In this document: piece by piece, positions 19,639 through 29,008 of the stretch
Numbering within the stretch: position 1 is the first letter of the stretch
How the letters are laid out: the number at the start of each line of letters is the position of its first letter
Source: Rhodoferax sp.
GTDB lineage: Bacteria > Pseudomonadota > Gammaproteobacteria > Burkholderiales > Burkholderiaceae_C
DNA length: 64,000 nt
Reading direction: 5' to 3'
Assembly (NCBI RefSeq): GCF_030653815.1
Contig: NZ_JAURYQ010000015.1
Coordinates: 1 to 64,000 of the forward strand
Position numbers and translations under genes: made by a program
Notes under the pieces: generated by a model
Told to the model about the DNA's origin: nothing
Databases searched by the model: none
What the model saw: the letters and a program-made list of their open reading frames with translations, nothing else

Positions 19639-20553
19639 GTGAACTACGCTGAACTTCTCTTTCCTGATTTCTCGCTGATTTTGATCGGCTACCTGATCTG
19701 CCGCTTCACGCCCTTGAACCGGGCCGTCTGGGCGCAGGTGGAACAGCTGGTGTACTTTCTATTTTTTCCGGTGCTGCTGTTTCATTCGATCGTGAAAAGC
19801 CCGCTCGACCTCAGCGCGGCGGGTAACCTGGTGGGGGCCGGCTGGGCGCTGGGCCTGGGCGGCATTGCCATGGCTTACTCGGTGCCCTACTGGCCCGGCC
19901 TCAAGAGTCATATGGCGGCGCGACAACATGCTGCCAGCGCGCAAATTGCCTTCCGGTTCAACTCGTTCATTGGTTTGGCACTGGCCGAACGCCTGACCGG
20001 CCCACCGGGCCTGCTGGTGATTGCGCTGCTCATCGGCATCAGCGTGCCGCTGATGAACATCGGCGCCGTGTGGCCGATGGCGCGCCACGCCAAGCGGGGT
20101 TTTCTGGGCGAACTGGTGCGCAACCCACTGATCATTGGTACCGCCAGTGGCCTGGCGGCCAACCTGGCCGGTTTCTCCATTCCCGGCTGGGCCGAACTGA
20201 CCGTGACGCGCATTGGTGGTGCGTCATTGACGCTGGGCTTGATGGCTGCGGGTGCCGGCATGCAACTGGCTGCCTTGAACCATGCCAAGTTGCTGGGGGT
20301 CGCCGTGTTGCTGATTCGCCATTTGCTGATGCCGCTGTGGGCGCTGGCCCTGTGCCTGATGTTTGGCCTGAACCCGGTGCAGGCCACCATTTTGCTGATG
20401 TTCTCTGCCCTGCCGACCGCCTCAAGCTGCTACGTCTTGGCTGCACGCATGGGGTATGACGGACCTTATGTGGCGGCGCTGGTCACCTTGTCCACCCTGC
20501 TCGGCATGCTGAGTTTGCCGCTGGCGCTGGGAGTGTTGAGGGCGTTTGTTTAG
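19639..20553 (+). CDS. AEC-family transporter
   Basis: A 304-residue auxin-efflux-carrier-like membrane protein with about ten hydrophobic helices split by a central polar loop (PMARHAKRGFLGELVRNPLIIG), the usual two-half layout. The C-terminal half has SALPTASSCYVLAARMG, typical of the family. GTG 19639 is chosen because it opens the first helix; the upstream extension is non-hydrophobic and overlaps xerD. Substrate unknown, probably a carboxylate or other small anion. Divergent from xerD. Confidence 0.82.
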   Translation: MNYAELLFPDFSLILIGYLICRFTPLNRAVWAQVEQLVYFLFFPVLLFHSIVKSPLDLSAAGNLVGAGWALGLGGIAMAYSVPYWPGLKSHMAARQHAASAQIAFRFNSFIGLALAERLTGPPGLLVIALLIGISVPLMNIGAVWPMARHAKRGFLGELVRNPLIIGTASGLAANLAGFSIPGWAELTVTRIGGASLTLGLMAAGAGMQLAALNHAKLLGVAVLLIRHLLMPLWALALCLMFGLNPVQATILLMFSALPTASSCYVLAARMGYDGPYVAALVTLSTLLGMLSLPLALGVLRAFV

Positions 20554-20665
20554 TTACCGCGCGAGGTGGTGATGTGCGAAGACCCATAAAAAAGACAAAT
20601 ACCGTTTCTTTTTGAGGTTTGAGCGTGACCACAGTGAACCGTCCAGAGTCACTTCACTGCCACCA

Positions 20666-20741
20666 GCGCAGTGGCTGGCTTTGGGGGCTGACGATTTCTG
20701 GTACTCCAGTATGAGGAAGCCGCCAAAGCCAGCCACTGCGC
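20666..20741. repeat. Perfect 19-bp inverted repeat between convergent genes
   Basis: The left arm (20666-20684, beginning GCGCAGTGGC) and the right arm (20723-20741) are exact reverse complements over 19 bases. The 38-base loop holds a smaller CTGG/CCAG hairpin. It lies in the 207-base gap between the AEC transporter and queG, which converge; nothing else is recognisable there. No T-run follows, so it is not a standard intrinsic terminator. Confidence 0.75.
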
Positions 20742-20760
20742 GGGTAAAGCGAACCTGCAG

Positions 20761-21846
20761 TTAATTTTTTTGCGCCAACGCCCACACCACGTGTTCGCGA
20801 ACCAAGGCGCTCGGATGCTCAGCCCGGGTCGCGAGTGCAGCCATCAACGACACCGCTGACTCGGCATCAGCCACACAAAGCGCATTCCCCAATGCCACGG
20901 CAATATTGCGCAACCAGCGTTCATGGCCGATGCGCCGAATCGGACTGCCTTCGGTGAAACGCAAAAACGCTTCCTCGCTCCAGCCAAACAGCTCAATGAG
21001 TTGGCTGCCCGCCAGCCCGGCACGGGCATCAAAGTCGGGCAAGGCACTGCGCTGGGCAAACTTGTTCCAGGGGCAAATCAACTGGCAATCGTCACAACCG
21101 TAAATGCGATTGCCCAACAAGGGGCGCAGTTCCAGCGGGATCGGCCCGGCGTGTTCGATCGTCAGGTAGGAAATACAGCGTCGGGCATCGAGCCGGTACG
21201 GGGCGACGATGGCCTGGGTCGGACAAATATCGATGCAGGCGCTGCAACTGCCGCAATGTCCGGCAACAGGGTCGGTTACGGGCAGGGCCATGTCGACAAA
21301 AATCTCGCCCAGAAAAAATGTCGAGCCGGCCTCACGACTCAGCAGCAAGGTGTGTTTGCCGCGCCAGCCCAGACCGCTCAGACTGGCCAATTCAGCTTCC
21401 AATACCGGGGCCGAATCGGTGAACACCCGGTAACCCAGCGGACCCAGTGCGGCGGCGATCTGATCGCTCAATTTTTGCAGACGGTTGCGCATGACCTTGT
21501 GGTAGTCCCGGCCACGGGCATAGACCGAGATGATGGCTTCTGCCGGGTGCTTCAGCCGGTCCAACTCCAGCGCCTGCCAGCCCTCGGGGGTGTCAGCAGG
21601 CAAATAGTCCATGCGCGCGGTGATGACACGCACGGTGCCCGGCACCAGCTCGGCCGGGCGGGCACGCTTGAGGCCGTGGGCCGCCATGTAATGCATGTCG
21701 CCATGAAACCCGGCGGCCAGCCATGCGGATAATCCGGGTTCTGCGGCGGACAAATCAACATCTGCCACACCAATTTGTGAAAATCCCAATGCTCGGCCCC
21801 ATTCCTGAATTCTGGAGACCCATTGACTGCTGTTGAGTTGCTGCAT
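20761..21846 (-). CDS. queG: Epoxyqueuosine reductase
   Basis: A cobalamin- and Fe-S-dependent enzyme of 361 residues catalysing the last step of queuosine tRNA modification. Two [4Fe-4S] clusters are encoded by CGSCSACIDICPTQA and CDDCQLICPWN, and the N-terminal half carries YARGRDYHKVMRNRLQ. A HEAT-like tail (IRRIGHERWLRNIAVALGNAL) follows. ATG 21846 gives MQQLNSSQWVSRIQEWG; this start lies 24 bases inside the divergent tsaE frame. Confidence 0.93.
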   Translation of the reverse strand: MQQLNSSQWVSRIQEWGRALGFSQIGVADVDLSAAEPGLSAWLAAGFHGDMHYMAAHGLKRARPAELVPGTVRVITARMDYLPADTPEGWQALELDRLKHPAEAIISVYARGRDYHKVMRNRLQKLSDQIAAALGPLGYRVFTDSAPVLEAELASLSGLGWRGKHTLLLSREAGSTFFLGEIFVDMALPVTDPVAGHCGSCSACIDICPTQAIVAPYRLDARRCISYLTIEHAGPIPLELRPLLGNRIYGCDDCQLICPWNKFAQRSALPDFDARAGLAGSQLIELFGWSEEAFLRFTEGSPIRRIGHERWLRNIAVALGNALCVADAESAVSLMAALATRAEHPSALVREHVVWALAQKN

Positions 21847-22353
21847 GGTGTTGATCACCTGCCTATTGTAAAAACCCTGCTTCTGTGTGACGAAGCGGCG
21901 ACCGAGCGCTTTGCCGGCGCGCTGGCGGCGCTGCCTGACGTGCGCCTGGCCTACATTGAATTGCGGGGTGACTTGGGCGCGGGCAAAACCACGCTGGTGC
22001 GCCATCTGCTGCGTGCCCTGGGGGTGCAGGGGCGCATCAAAAGCCCCACCTACGCCGTGGTGGAACCCTATGAATTGCCCGACCTCACCATTTGGCACTT
22101 TGATTTTTACCGCTTCAGCGACCCGCGCGAATGGCAGGATGCCGGCTTTCGCGACATCTTTGCCAGCCCGGGCCTCAAAATTGCCGAATGGCCGGAAAAA
22201 GCCGCCGGATGCGTGCCGCTGGCTGACCTGGCCTTGCAGCTTGACGTGCAGGACGACGCAGCGCGCCAGTTGCGCCTGACGGCACAAACCAAATTGGGTG
22301 CCAAGCTGCTGAACGGCCTGGGACCCACCTGCCTGAACACCGTGGGTCCATGA
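21823..22353 (+). CDS. tsaE: tRNA threonylcarbamoyladenosine biosynthesis ATPase TsaE
   Basis: A P-loop ATPase of 176 residues required with TsaB, TsaD and TsaC for t6A37 modification. Walker A is GDLGAGKTT (about residues 49-57); SPTYAVVEPY and WHFDFYRF are family hallmarks. TTG 21823, preceded by GGAG at good spacing, is the best start; another TTG at 21838 is possible, and no ATG or GTG precedes the conserved region. The start overlaps the 5' end of queG on the other strand. The stop overlaps the amidase start (ATGA). Confidence 0.91.
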   Translation: MTAVELLHGVDHLPIVKTLLLCDEAATERFAGALAALPDVRLAYIELRGDLGAGKTTLVRHLLRALGVQGRIKSPTYAVVEPYELPDLTIWHFDFYRFSDPREWQDAGFRDIFASPGLKIAEWPEKAAGCVPLADLALQLDVQDDAARQLRLTAQTKLGAKLLNGLGPTCLNTVGP

Positions 22354-23687
22354 AACGACGCCAGCTATTGCAGTCGGGCACCTTGGTGCTGTTGCTGGGC
22401 GCCCAGCACCTGGCCCGCGGCGCCAGCATTGTGGCGGTTCGGGTGTGGCCAGCGCCGGACTATTCGCGTGTCACGATCGAATCCGACGCCTCATTGAGTT
22501 TCAGCCAGATTTTTATTCCCAATCCGCCGCGACTCGCGGTCGATGTGAAGGGCATTGACCTGAACCCGGCGCTCAAGGAGCTGGTGGCCAAAGTCAGTGC
22601 CAATGACCCCAACATTTCGGGCATTCGCGTCGGCCAGTTCGGTCCCGGCGTGGTGCGGCTGGTGCTGGACCTCAAGCAAGCCATTGCGCCACAGGTGTTC
22701 AGCCTGACACCCGTCGCAGCCTACCAGCACCGGCTGGTATTCGATCTGTATCCGACCCAGGTGGCGGACCCGCTGGAAACCCTGATTGCCGAGCGTCTCA
22801 AGGAGAGCGCCAGCGTACGGGTCGCACCAGCGCCTGCAGCCGACCCGCTGGGCGACTTGATCGCGCAAACAGCGCAAGCACGCGCGCCAGAGGTGGCCGT
22901 GCCACCGAAGCAAGTCAGTCGGCTTCCGCCGCAAAGCATGAGCGCCCCCACCCCTGCCGCCACCGACCGGCTCATCATCATTGCGCTCGACCCGGGCCAC
23001 GGGGGTGAAGACCCCGGCGCCATTGGCCCGGCAGGAACTTATGAAAAGGACGTGGTGTTGCGCCTGGCCCACCGCCTGCGTGACCGCATCAACGCGGCAT
23101 CGAGCAACGGCAACCCGATGCGGGCCTTCTTGACCCGTGACGCCGACTTTTTTGTGCCCTTGCACATCCGCGTTGACAAGGCACGGCGGGTGCAGGCCGA
23201 CTTGTTCATCAGCCTGCATGCCGATGCTTTTTTTACGCCCAGGCCCCAGGGCGCCAGCGTCTTTGCCCTGAGTCAGGACGGCGCCTCCAGCAGCGCCGCG
23301 CGCTGGATGGCGGCCAAGGAAAACAAGGCCGACATGGTGGGCGGACTCAACGTGCGCGCCAAGGACGCCCAGGTCAAGCGCGCCCTGCTCGACATGAGCA
23401 CCGCCGCCCAGATCAAGGACAGCCTGCAGTTGGGCGGCGCCATGCTCAAGGAAATTGCCCGGGTCGGCAAACTGCACAAACCGCGCGTCGAACAGGCCGG
23501 CTTTGCCGTGCTCAAGGCGCCCGATATTCCCAGTGTGCTGGTGGAAGCAGCGTTTATCAGCAACCCCGACGAAGAAGCCAAGCTCAACAGCCCCGCTTAC
23601 CTGGACCAGTTGGCTGATGCCTTGATGCGCGGCATTGAGGGCTATTTCGCCAGAAACCCGCCGCTGGCTCGTAATCGGACCAGTTGA
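22350..23687 (+). CDS. N-acetylmuramoyl-L-alanine amidase, AmiC type
   Basis: A periplasmic zinc amidase of 445 residues that cuts peptide stems from peptidoglycan during septum splitting. It has an N-terminal export signal beginning MKRRQLLQSG, an AMIN domain (roughly 27-140), a Pro/Ala linker and an Amidase_3 domain from about residue 205. Zinc ligands are in ALDPGHGGEDPGAIG, followed by a conserved Glu, FISLHADAF and the C-terminal VLVEAAFISNPDEE. It is translationally coupled to tsaE, a common pairing. Confidence 0.92.
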   Translation: MKRRQLLQSGTLVLLLGAQHLARGASIVAVRVWPAPDYSRVTIESDASLSFSQIFIPNPPRLAVDVKGIDLNPALKELVAKVSANDPNISGIRVGQFGPGVVRLVLDLKQAIAPQVFSLTPVAAYQHRLVFDLYPTQVADPLETLIAERLKESASVRVAPAPAADPLGDLIAQTAQARAPEVAVPPKQVSRLPPQSMSAPTPAATDRLIIIALDPGHGGEDPGAIGPAGTYEKDVVLRLAHRLRDRINAASSNGNPMRAFLTRDADFFVPLHIRVDKARRVQADLFISLHADAFFTPRPQGASVFALSQDGASSSAARWMAAKENKADMVGGLNVRAKDAQVKRALLDMSTAAQIKDSLQLGGAMLKEIARVGKLHKPRVEQAGFAVLKAPDIPSVLVEAAFISNPDEEAKLNSPAYLDQLADALMRGIEGYFARNPPLARNRTS

Positions 23688-23738
23688 TTCAGAACCGGCT
23701 TGTCATTCACAAGCTCGCGTGCCTGAATTCAAGGCACC

Positions 23739-24767
23739 TTATCCGGCAGCAGCTGCATGGCCATCGCTGGTTAACGTGCTGAACGCATAGGGTCGCTGTG
23801 CCAGCCGCGCCAACACCTCGGCCCGCGTCGGTGGCACGCAGCCGCGGCGCATCACGCACAGGCTGGCGCTAGCGATGGCACTGGTGAGAAGTTCCCGGGC
23901 GACCTCGTGGGACACAGCCCCACCGCCCCAATCAGCGGGCAGCTGGTGCGCCAGCATGGCCACCACCAAACCCGCCAGAAAACAGTCGCCCGCCCCCACC
24001 GTGTCCACCACCGCAATCGGCTCCAGCTCGCGTGAAGCAAACACCTGGCCGTGCCGTGTCAGCAGCACCGCGCCCTCGCCGCCCAGAGTTAGCGCCATGA
24101 CACTGGCGCGTGTGTTTTGCAGCAAATGTCTTGCCTGGGTCAGCGCGTCGCCACCCGGCAGTTCCAGGCAAACCAGGTCTTCGTCGCTGGCCTTGATGAC
24201 GTCGGCGTAGTGCAGTGCAGTCAGCACGTGGCGGCGATAGACCACCAGGTCGGGCATGACGGAGGGGCGCAGGTTGGCATCGATCACCACGGTACGGCCA
24301 GCCTGGCGCTGGGCTGCCAGCCAGGGCAGGTAGATATCGGCATCATCGGGTGACAAGGCCAGCGCGCCGGTGCAAACCAGTGACAAGCTGTCCAGCGGTG
24401 CACAAACTTGTGTCAGCTCCGCCGCCGAAGTGGCACGGTCGGCCACACCTTCGCGGTAAAACGCATAGTCGGGATGGCCCTGCGCATTGACATTCACCAC
24501 GGCCAGCGAAGTGACCGCCTGCACAGCTTCCGGCACGGCCAGGCAAACCCCGTCGTCCAACAGACCTTGGGCCAGTCTGCGACCAAAACGGTCGCGCGAA
24601 AGGGGATTCAGATAGAGCGTCGGCACACCCTGGCGCGCAAGGGCGCGTGCCAAGTTGTAGACCGCGCCGCCCAGACAGGGCTCGAACCGCCCATCGGCAT
24701 TGGCAATGAAATCAATCAGGGCCTCGCCAGCCGTGGCCACCTGAACCGAAAGATTTATTTGCACCAT
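23739..24767 (-). CDS. PfkB-family carbohydrate kinase (fructokinase-like)
   Basis: A sugar kinase of about 342 residues. The N-terminus has GEALIDFI and GGAVYNLARALARQG for substrate binding; the C-terminal PfkB signature DTVGAGDCFLAGLV carries the catalytic Asp and anion hole. Fructokinase is the closest familiar relative but other sugars are possible. ATG 24767 (MVQINLSVQV) is preferred over an upstream frame that overlaps the DedA gene. No sugar transporter is nearby. It lies 22 bases downstream of the DedA gene and is probably cotranscribed with it. Confidence 0.85.
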   Translation of the reverse strand: MVQINLSVQVATAGEALIDFIANADGRFEPCLGGAVYNLARALARQGVPTLYLNPLSRDRFGRRLAQGLLDDGVCLAVPEAVQAVTSLAVVNVNAQGHPDYAFYREGVADRATSAAELTQVCAPLDSLSLVCTGALALSPDDADIYLPWLAAQRQAGRTVVIDANLRPSVMPDLVVYRRHVLTALHYADVIKASDEDLVCLELPGGDALTQARHLLQNTRASVMALTLGGEGAVLLTRHGQVFASRELEPIAVVDTVGAGDCFLAGLVVAMLAHQLPADWGGGAVSHEVARELLTSAIASASLCVMRRGCVPPTRAEVLARLAQRPYAFSTLTSDGHAAAAG

Positions 24768-24789
24768 TTTAAAAGCTCCCGAACTCAAA

Positions 24790-25431
24790 TCAAGCCGCCT
24801 TCTTGTGCCCCTTCCAGGCCCCATAAAGCACCACCAGGCCGGGCACCAGGATCATTGCCCAGATAATTTTGTCGAGGTGCAACTTGACCCACGGCATGTT
24901 GCCAAAGAAATAGCCCACGGTGATGATGCCGCCCACCCAGAGCGCGCCCCCCAACACATCAAAAAACGTGAAGCGGCTGCGCGTCATTTGGGCCACACCC
25001 GCGACGAAAGGTGCAAAAGTGCGCAAAAACGGCATGAAGCGTGCCGCCACGATGGTGATACCACCGTACTTTTCATAAAACGCGTGGGCCTGATTGAACG
25101 CCTTCTTGTTGAACCAGCGTGAGTCTTCCCAGCCAAACACCTTGGGCCCGAAGTAATGTCCGATCGTGTAGTTGCACTGGTTGCCCAGCACCGCTGCCGC
25201 AAACAGCAGACCCACCGACAACGGATAACTCATGAGCCCGACGCCACACATGGCGCCCACCACAAAAAGCAGCGAATCACCCGGCAAAAACGGCATCACC
25301 ACCACGCCAGTCTCGACAAAGATGATCAAAAACAGCAACGCGTAGACCCATCCACCGTAGCTTTGCACGAAGGCCTCCAGGTGTTTGTCGACGTGGAGGA
25401 TGAAGTCAATAAGAAAAGAGATGATTTCCAT
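24790..25431 (-). CDS. DedA-family membrane protein
   Basis: A 213-residue inner-membrane protein with the DedA/SNARE-associated layout: FVETGVVVMPFLPGDSLLFVVGA near the N-terminus, then YYGGITIV-type sequence (EKYGGITIVAARFMPFLRTFAPFVAGV) with the conserved Arg and Pro residues, and C-terminal helices ending in KGHKKAA. The family takes part in lipid carrier or phospholipid translocation and membrane-potential homeostasis. It is divergent from the C4-dicarboxylate transporter gene. Confidence 0.88.
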   Translation of the reverse strand: MEIISFLIDFILHVDKHLEAFVQSYGGWVYALLFLIIFVETGVVVMPFLPGDSLLFVVGAMCGVGLMSYPLSVGLLFAAAVLGNQCNYTIGHYFGPKVFGWEDSRWFNKKAFNQAHAFYEKYGGITIVAARFMPFLRTFAPFVAGVAQMTRSRFTFFDVLGGALWVGGIITVGYFFGNMPWVKLHLDKIIWAMILVPGLVVLYGAWKGHKKAA

Positions 25432-25534
25432 AAGTCGGCATTATCCGCGGCCAGCGCACACGCTCAGTGAACACCGGAAAGCACCCCAACCGATTCTGAA
25501 TAATGAACGATTTATTACAAAAAACAATGTTTGA

Positions 25535-25548
25535 TTGATTTAAATCAA
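25535..25548. promoter_or_regulatory. FNR/Anr-type box upstream of the C4-dicarboxylate transporter
   Basis: TTGAT-TTAA-ATCAA matches the FNR consensus TTGATnnnnATCAA without mismatch. It is centred about 80 bases before the GTG at 25622 in a locally AT-rich stretch. A class II position (-41.5) would place the transcript start near 25583. Oxygen-responsive activation fits a transporter used in fumarate respiration; the DedA gene on the other side is a less likely target. Confidence 0.75.
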
Positions 25549-25621
25549 GTGAAGCGCAGATCGAAAGAAAGGGTTTACCCTAATTCTTATTAAAGTAGGG
25601 CCTTCTTTGAAGGAGATGCAT

Positions 25622-26962
25622 GTGGACATATTTCTGCAACTGATTGTGATTCTGGTCTGCCTGTTCTACGGCGCCAGAAAAGGTGGCGTGGCGCTGGGCC
25701 TGCTCGGCGGCATCGGCCTTGTCATCATGGTGTTTGTGTTTGAGCTCAAGCCCGGCAAGCCACCCGTCGATGTGATGCTGACCATCATTGCCGTGGTGGC
25801 CGCCTCTGCCACGCTGCAGGCCTCGGGTGGGCTGGATGTGATGCTCAAGGGTGCTGAAAAGCTGCTGCGCCGCAACCCCAAATATGTGTCGATCCTGGCA
25901 CCGTTTACCACTTGCGTGCTGACCATGCTGTGCGGTACCGGCCATGTGGTGTACACCATGCTACCCATCATCTACGACGTGGCCATCAAAAATAACATCC
26001 GCCCCGAGCGCCCCATGGCAGCTTCATCCATCTCCAGCCAGATGGGCATTCTGGCCAGCCCGGTGTCGGTGGCCGTGGTGGCCTTGGTGGCCTTTTTGGC
26101 CAAAGCGCCGGTGGATGGCCATGTGATCGACTTTGTACAGGTGCTCTCCATCACCATCCCTTCCACGCTGGCCGGCGTGCTGATGATTGGCATTTTCAGC
26201 TGGTTCCGCGGCAAGGACCTTGACAAGGACCCCGAGTTTCAGGCGCGCATTGCCGATCCCGAACAACGCAAGATGATCTACGGCGAAAGCGCCACACTGA
26301 TGAACAAGATCCTCTCCAAAGACCAATGGACCGCCATGTGGATTTTTCTGGGTGCCATTGTGGTGGTGGCCTTCCTCGGTGCCTACCCCAGCCTGCGCCC
26401 AAGCTTTGACGGCAAGCCCATGTCGATGGTGCTCACCATCCAGATGTTCATGCTGCTGGCAGGTGCATTGATGATCATTTTCACAAAAACCGACCCCGCC
26501 ACCATCGGCAAGACCGAAGTGTTTCGCGCCGGTATGATTGCCGTGGTGGCGGTGTTTGGTATCGCCTGGATGGCCGACACGGTGTTTGAAGCGCACTTGC
26601 CAGAAATGAAAGCTGCGCTGACCGATCTGGTCAAAACGCAGCCCTGGACATACGCCATTGCGCTGCTGCTGGTGTCCAAACTGGTGAATTCGCAAGCGGC
26701 CGCCGTGACTGCGATGGTGCCAGTGGGGCTGGCCATAGGCGTGCCACCCGGCTATGTTGTGGCGTTTGCCGCCGCCTCCTACGGCTACTATATTTTGCCC
26801 ACCTACCCCAGCGACCTGGCTGCCATCCAGTTCGACCGCTCGGGCACCACCCGCATCGGCAAGTATGTGATCAACCACAGCTTCATCCTTCCGGGCTTGA
26901 TTGGCGTGGGGACTTCTTGTGTGATCGGCTACCTGCTGGCGGAGGCTTATGGTCTGATTTGA
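25622..26962 (+). CDS. Anaerobic C4-dicarboxylate transporter (DcuA/DcuB family)
   Basis: A 446-residue polytopic carrier of the Dcu family, expected to exchange external fumarate, malate or aspartate for internal succinate. The N-terminus [23 protein letters not shown] and the segments TPPVDVML-like [30 protein letters not shown] and [22 protein letters not shown] are typical. GTG 25622 is chosen because AAGGAG lies six bases before it; the ATG at 25616 abuts that sequence too closely. A perfect FNR-type box lies upstream. DcuA and DcuB cannot be separated by eye. Confidence 0.9.
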   Translation: MDIFLQLIVILVCLFYGARKGGVALGLLGGIGLVIMVFVFELKPGKPPVDVMLTIIAVVAASATLQASGGLDVMLKGAEKLLRRNPKYVSILAPFTTCVLTMLCGTGHVVYTMLPIIYDVAIKNNIRPERPMAASSISSQMGILASPVSVAVVALVAFLAKAPVDGHVIDFVQVLSITIPSTLAGVLMIGIFSWFRGKDLDKDPEFQARIADPEQRKMIYGESATLMNKILSKDQWTAMWIFLGAIVVVAFLGAYPSLRPSFDGKPMSMVLTIQMFMLLAGALMIIFTKTDPATIGKTEVFRAGMIAVVAVFGIAWMADTVFEAHLPEMKAALTDLVKTQPWTYAIALLLVSKLVNSQAAAVTAMVPVGLAIGVPPGYVVAFAAASYGYYILPTYPSDLAAIQFDRSGTTRIGKYVINHSFILPGLIGVGTSCVIGYLLAEAYGLI

Positions 26963-27021
26963 CATTTAAGTCTGGAAAAACAGGGCGATTTCCCAGCCAC
27001 CCGGGCACCTAAAATGCCCGG

Positions 27022-28965
27022 GTGAACTTTGATCCAACACCCCTTTCAAACCCATCCCGGCGGCCCATCCGGGAACTCCCAGACACCCTGATCAGCCAGA
27101 TTGCCGCCGGCGAAGTCGTGGAGCGGCCCGCCTCGGTGGTGCGCGAGCTGGTGGACAACGCGCTCGATGCCGGGGCCAGCCAGATCACCGTGCGGCTGCT
27201 GGCCGGTGGCGTGCGCCTGATCAGCGTGGAAGACGACGGCGCGGGTATCCTGCCCGAAGAGCTGCCGATCGCGCTCAAGCGCCACGCCACCAGCAAGATT
27301 GGCAGCCTGGCCGACCTGGAATCGGTCGGCACCATGGGTTTTCGCGGCGAGGCGCTGGCCGCCATCAATGCCATTGCCGATTGCGCCCTGCTGTCGCGCG
27401 TGAGCGGCCAGGCACACGCCTACCTGCTCGAAGGCCAGACCGGCGAGATCACGCCGGTGGCGCGCAGCACCGGCACCACGGTCGAGGTCAAGGAACTGTT
27501 TTTCAGTACTCCCGCACGACGCAAGTTCCTCAAGACCGATGCGACCGAGTTGGCGCATTGCGTCGAGGCGGTGCGCCGTCACGCGCTGGCGCGGCCCGAC
27601 GTCGGGTTTGCCATCTGGCACGAGGGCAAACTGGTCGAACAATGGCGCCGCTGTGGCGATTTGGGTAGCCTGCCGGCGCTGGAGCAGCGCCTGGCCGATG
27701 TGCTGGGTAGCGACTTTGTCGAGCGTTCGGTGTGGGTCGACTTCTCCACGCGTACCGCACCCGGCCGCCCGGATTACGCGCCCGTCATCAAGGTCTGGGG
27801 CCGGGTTGGCCTGCCAGACGCGGCACGGGCGCGCGCCGACCAGCAGTTTTGTTACGTCAATGGCCGCTTTGTGCGTGACAAGGTCATCACCCACGCTGCC
27901 CGCAGCGCCTATGAGGACGTGTTGCACGGCCAGCGCCAACCGGTTTACGCGCTCTACATCGAAATAGACCCGACCCGGGTCGATGTCAACGTTCACCCGA
28001 CCAAGATCGAGGTGCGTTTTCGCGACAGCCGCGAGGTGCACCAGGCGGTTCGCCACGCGGTTGAAAGTGCGCTCGCCGCACCACGCGTCGGACAAACCAT
28101 GCCGAGCGGCGCAATGACGCCGGACAATTCGGCAGCGGGGCCTGACCAGGCAAACCCTGAAGCGCCATCAGCAGCCGTAACCGACCCGTCCGACCGCCCA
28201 CTGACCTCGTTTTCCTACACCCAGGCGCCCATGCGGTTTGACGCCCCGGTGGGTCATCGGGTGAGCGACCTGGGCGCGCCGTGGATCCCTGCCCCTGCGA
28301 CAGCCAGCCAGCCAACGCAAAGCGTGGCTGCAGCCCCCAACCAAGCGCCAGCACCCCTGCCTGCCGGCGACTGGCCGTTGGGTCGGGCGCTGGCGCAGCT
28401 CAAGGGCATTTACATCCTGGCTGAAAACGCCCAGGGCCTGGTCCTTGTCGACATGCATGCGGCGCACGAGCGCATCGTCTACGAACGACTCAAGGCGCAG
28501 TGGTCCCAGGCCCAGGACGGGTCCTGTCTGCCCAGCCAGCCACTGTTGATTCCCGCCACCTTTGCCGCCACGCCGTTGGAAGTGGCCACCGCCGAATCCC
28601 ATACCGCCACACTGCACCTGCTGGGCCTCGACATCACGCCGTTTTCCGGCAAGACGCTGGCGGTGCGCGCCGTACCGATCACGCTGGCGCAAGGCGATGC
28701 CGTCGAGCTGGCACGCAGCGTGCTGACCGAGCTGGCCCAGCATGAGGCCAGCAGCGTGGTGCAACGCGCCCACAACGAGCTGCTCGGCACCATGGCCTGC
28801 CACGGCGCGGTGCGCGCCAACCGGCATTTGACGCTGGAAGAAATGAACGCACTGCTGCGCCAGATGGAGTCCACCGAACGCAGCGACCAATGCAACCACG
28901 GCCGCCCCACCTGGCGGCAAATCAGCCTGCGCGAGCTTGATGCCCTGTTCCTGCGCGGACGTTGA
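27022..28965 (+). CDS. mutL: DNA mismatch repair protein MutL
   Basis: A 647-residue GHKL ATPase linking MutS to strand incision in mismatch repair. The N-terminal ATP site is intact: LISQIAAGEVVERPASVVRELVDN, DDGAGI and TSKIGSLADLESVGTMGFRGEAL. A Pro/Ala/Gln-rich linker (about 360-450) joins the C-terminal dimerisation domain (ALAQLKGIYILAENAQGLVLVDMHAAHER). The DQHAxxE-type endonuclease motif is not obvious, and CNHGRPTW is the conserved tail. GTG start. Confidence 0.94.
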   Translation: MNFDPTPLSNPSRRPIRELPDTLISQIAAGEVVERPASVVRELVDNALDAGASQITVRLLAGGVRLISVEDDGAGILPEELPIALKRHATSKIGSLADLESVGTMGFRGEALAAINAIADCALLSRVSGQAHAYLLEGQTGEITPVARSTGTTVEVKELFFSTPARRKFLKTDATELAHCVEAVRRHALARPDVGFAIWHEGKLVEQWRRCGDLGSLPALEQRLADVLGSDFVERSVWVDFSTRTAPGRPDYAPVIKVWGRVGLPDAARARADQQFCYVNGRFVRDKVITHAARSAYEDVLHGQRQPVYALYIEIDPTRVDVNVHPTKIEVRFRDSREVHQAVRHAVESALAAPRVGQTMPSGAMTPDNSAAGPDQANPEAPSAAVTDPSDRPLTSFSYTQAPMRFDAPVGHRVSDLGAPWIPAPATASQPTQSVAAAPNQAPAPLPAGDWPLGRALAQLKGIYILAENAQGLVLVDMHAAHERIVYERLKAQWSQAQDGSCLPSQPLLIPATFAATPLEVATAESHTATLHLLGLDITPFSGKTLAVRAVPITLAQGDAVELARSVLTELAQHEASSVVQRAHNELLGTMACHGAVRANRHLTLEEMNALLRQMESTERSDQCNHGRPTWRQISLRELDALFLRGR

Positions 28966-29008
28966 TGCAGCCAGCGCATCCGTCCCTCATTCATGAACCT
29001 CAGCCATT

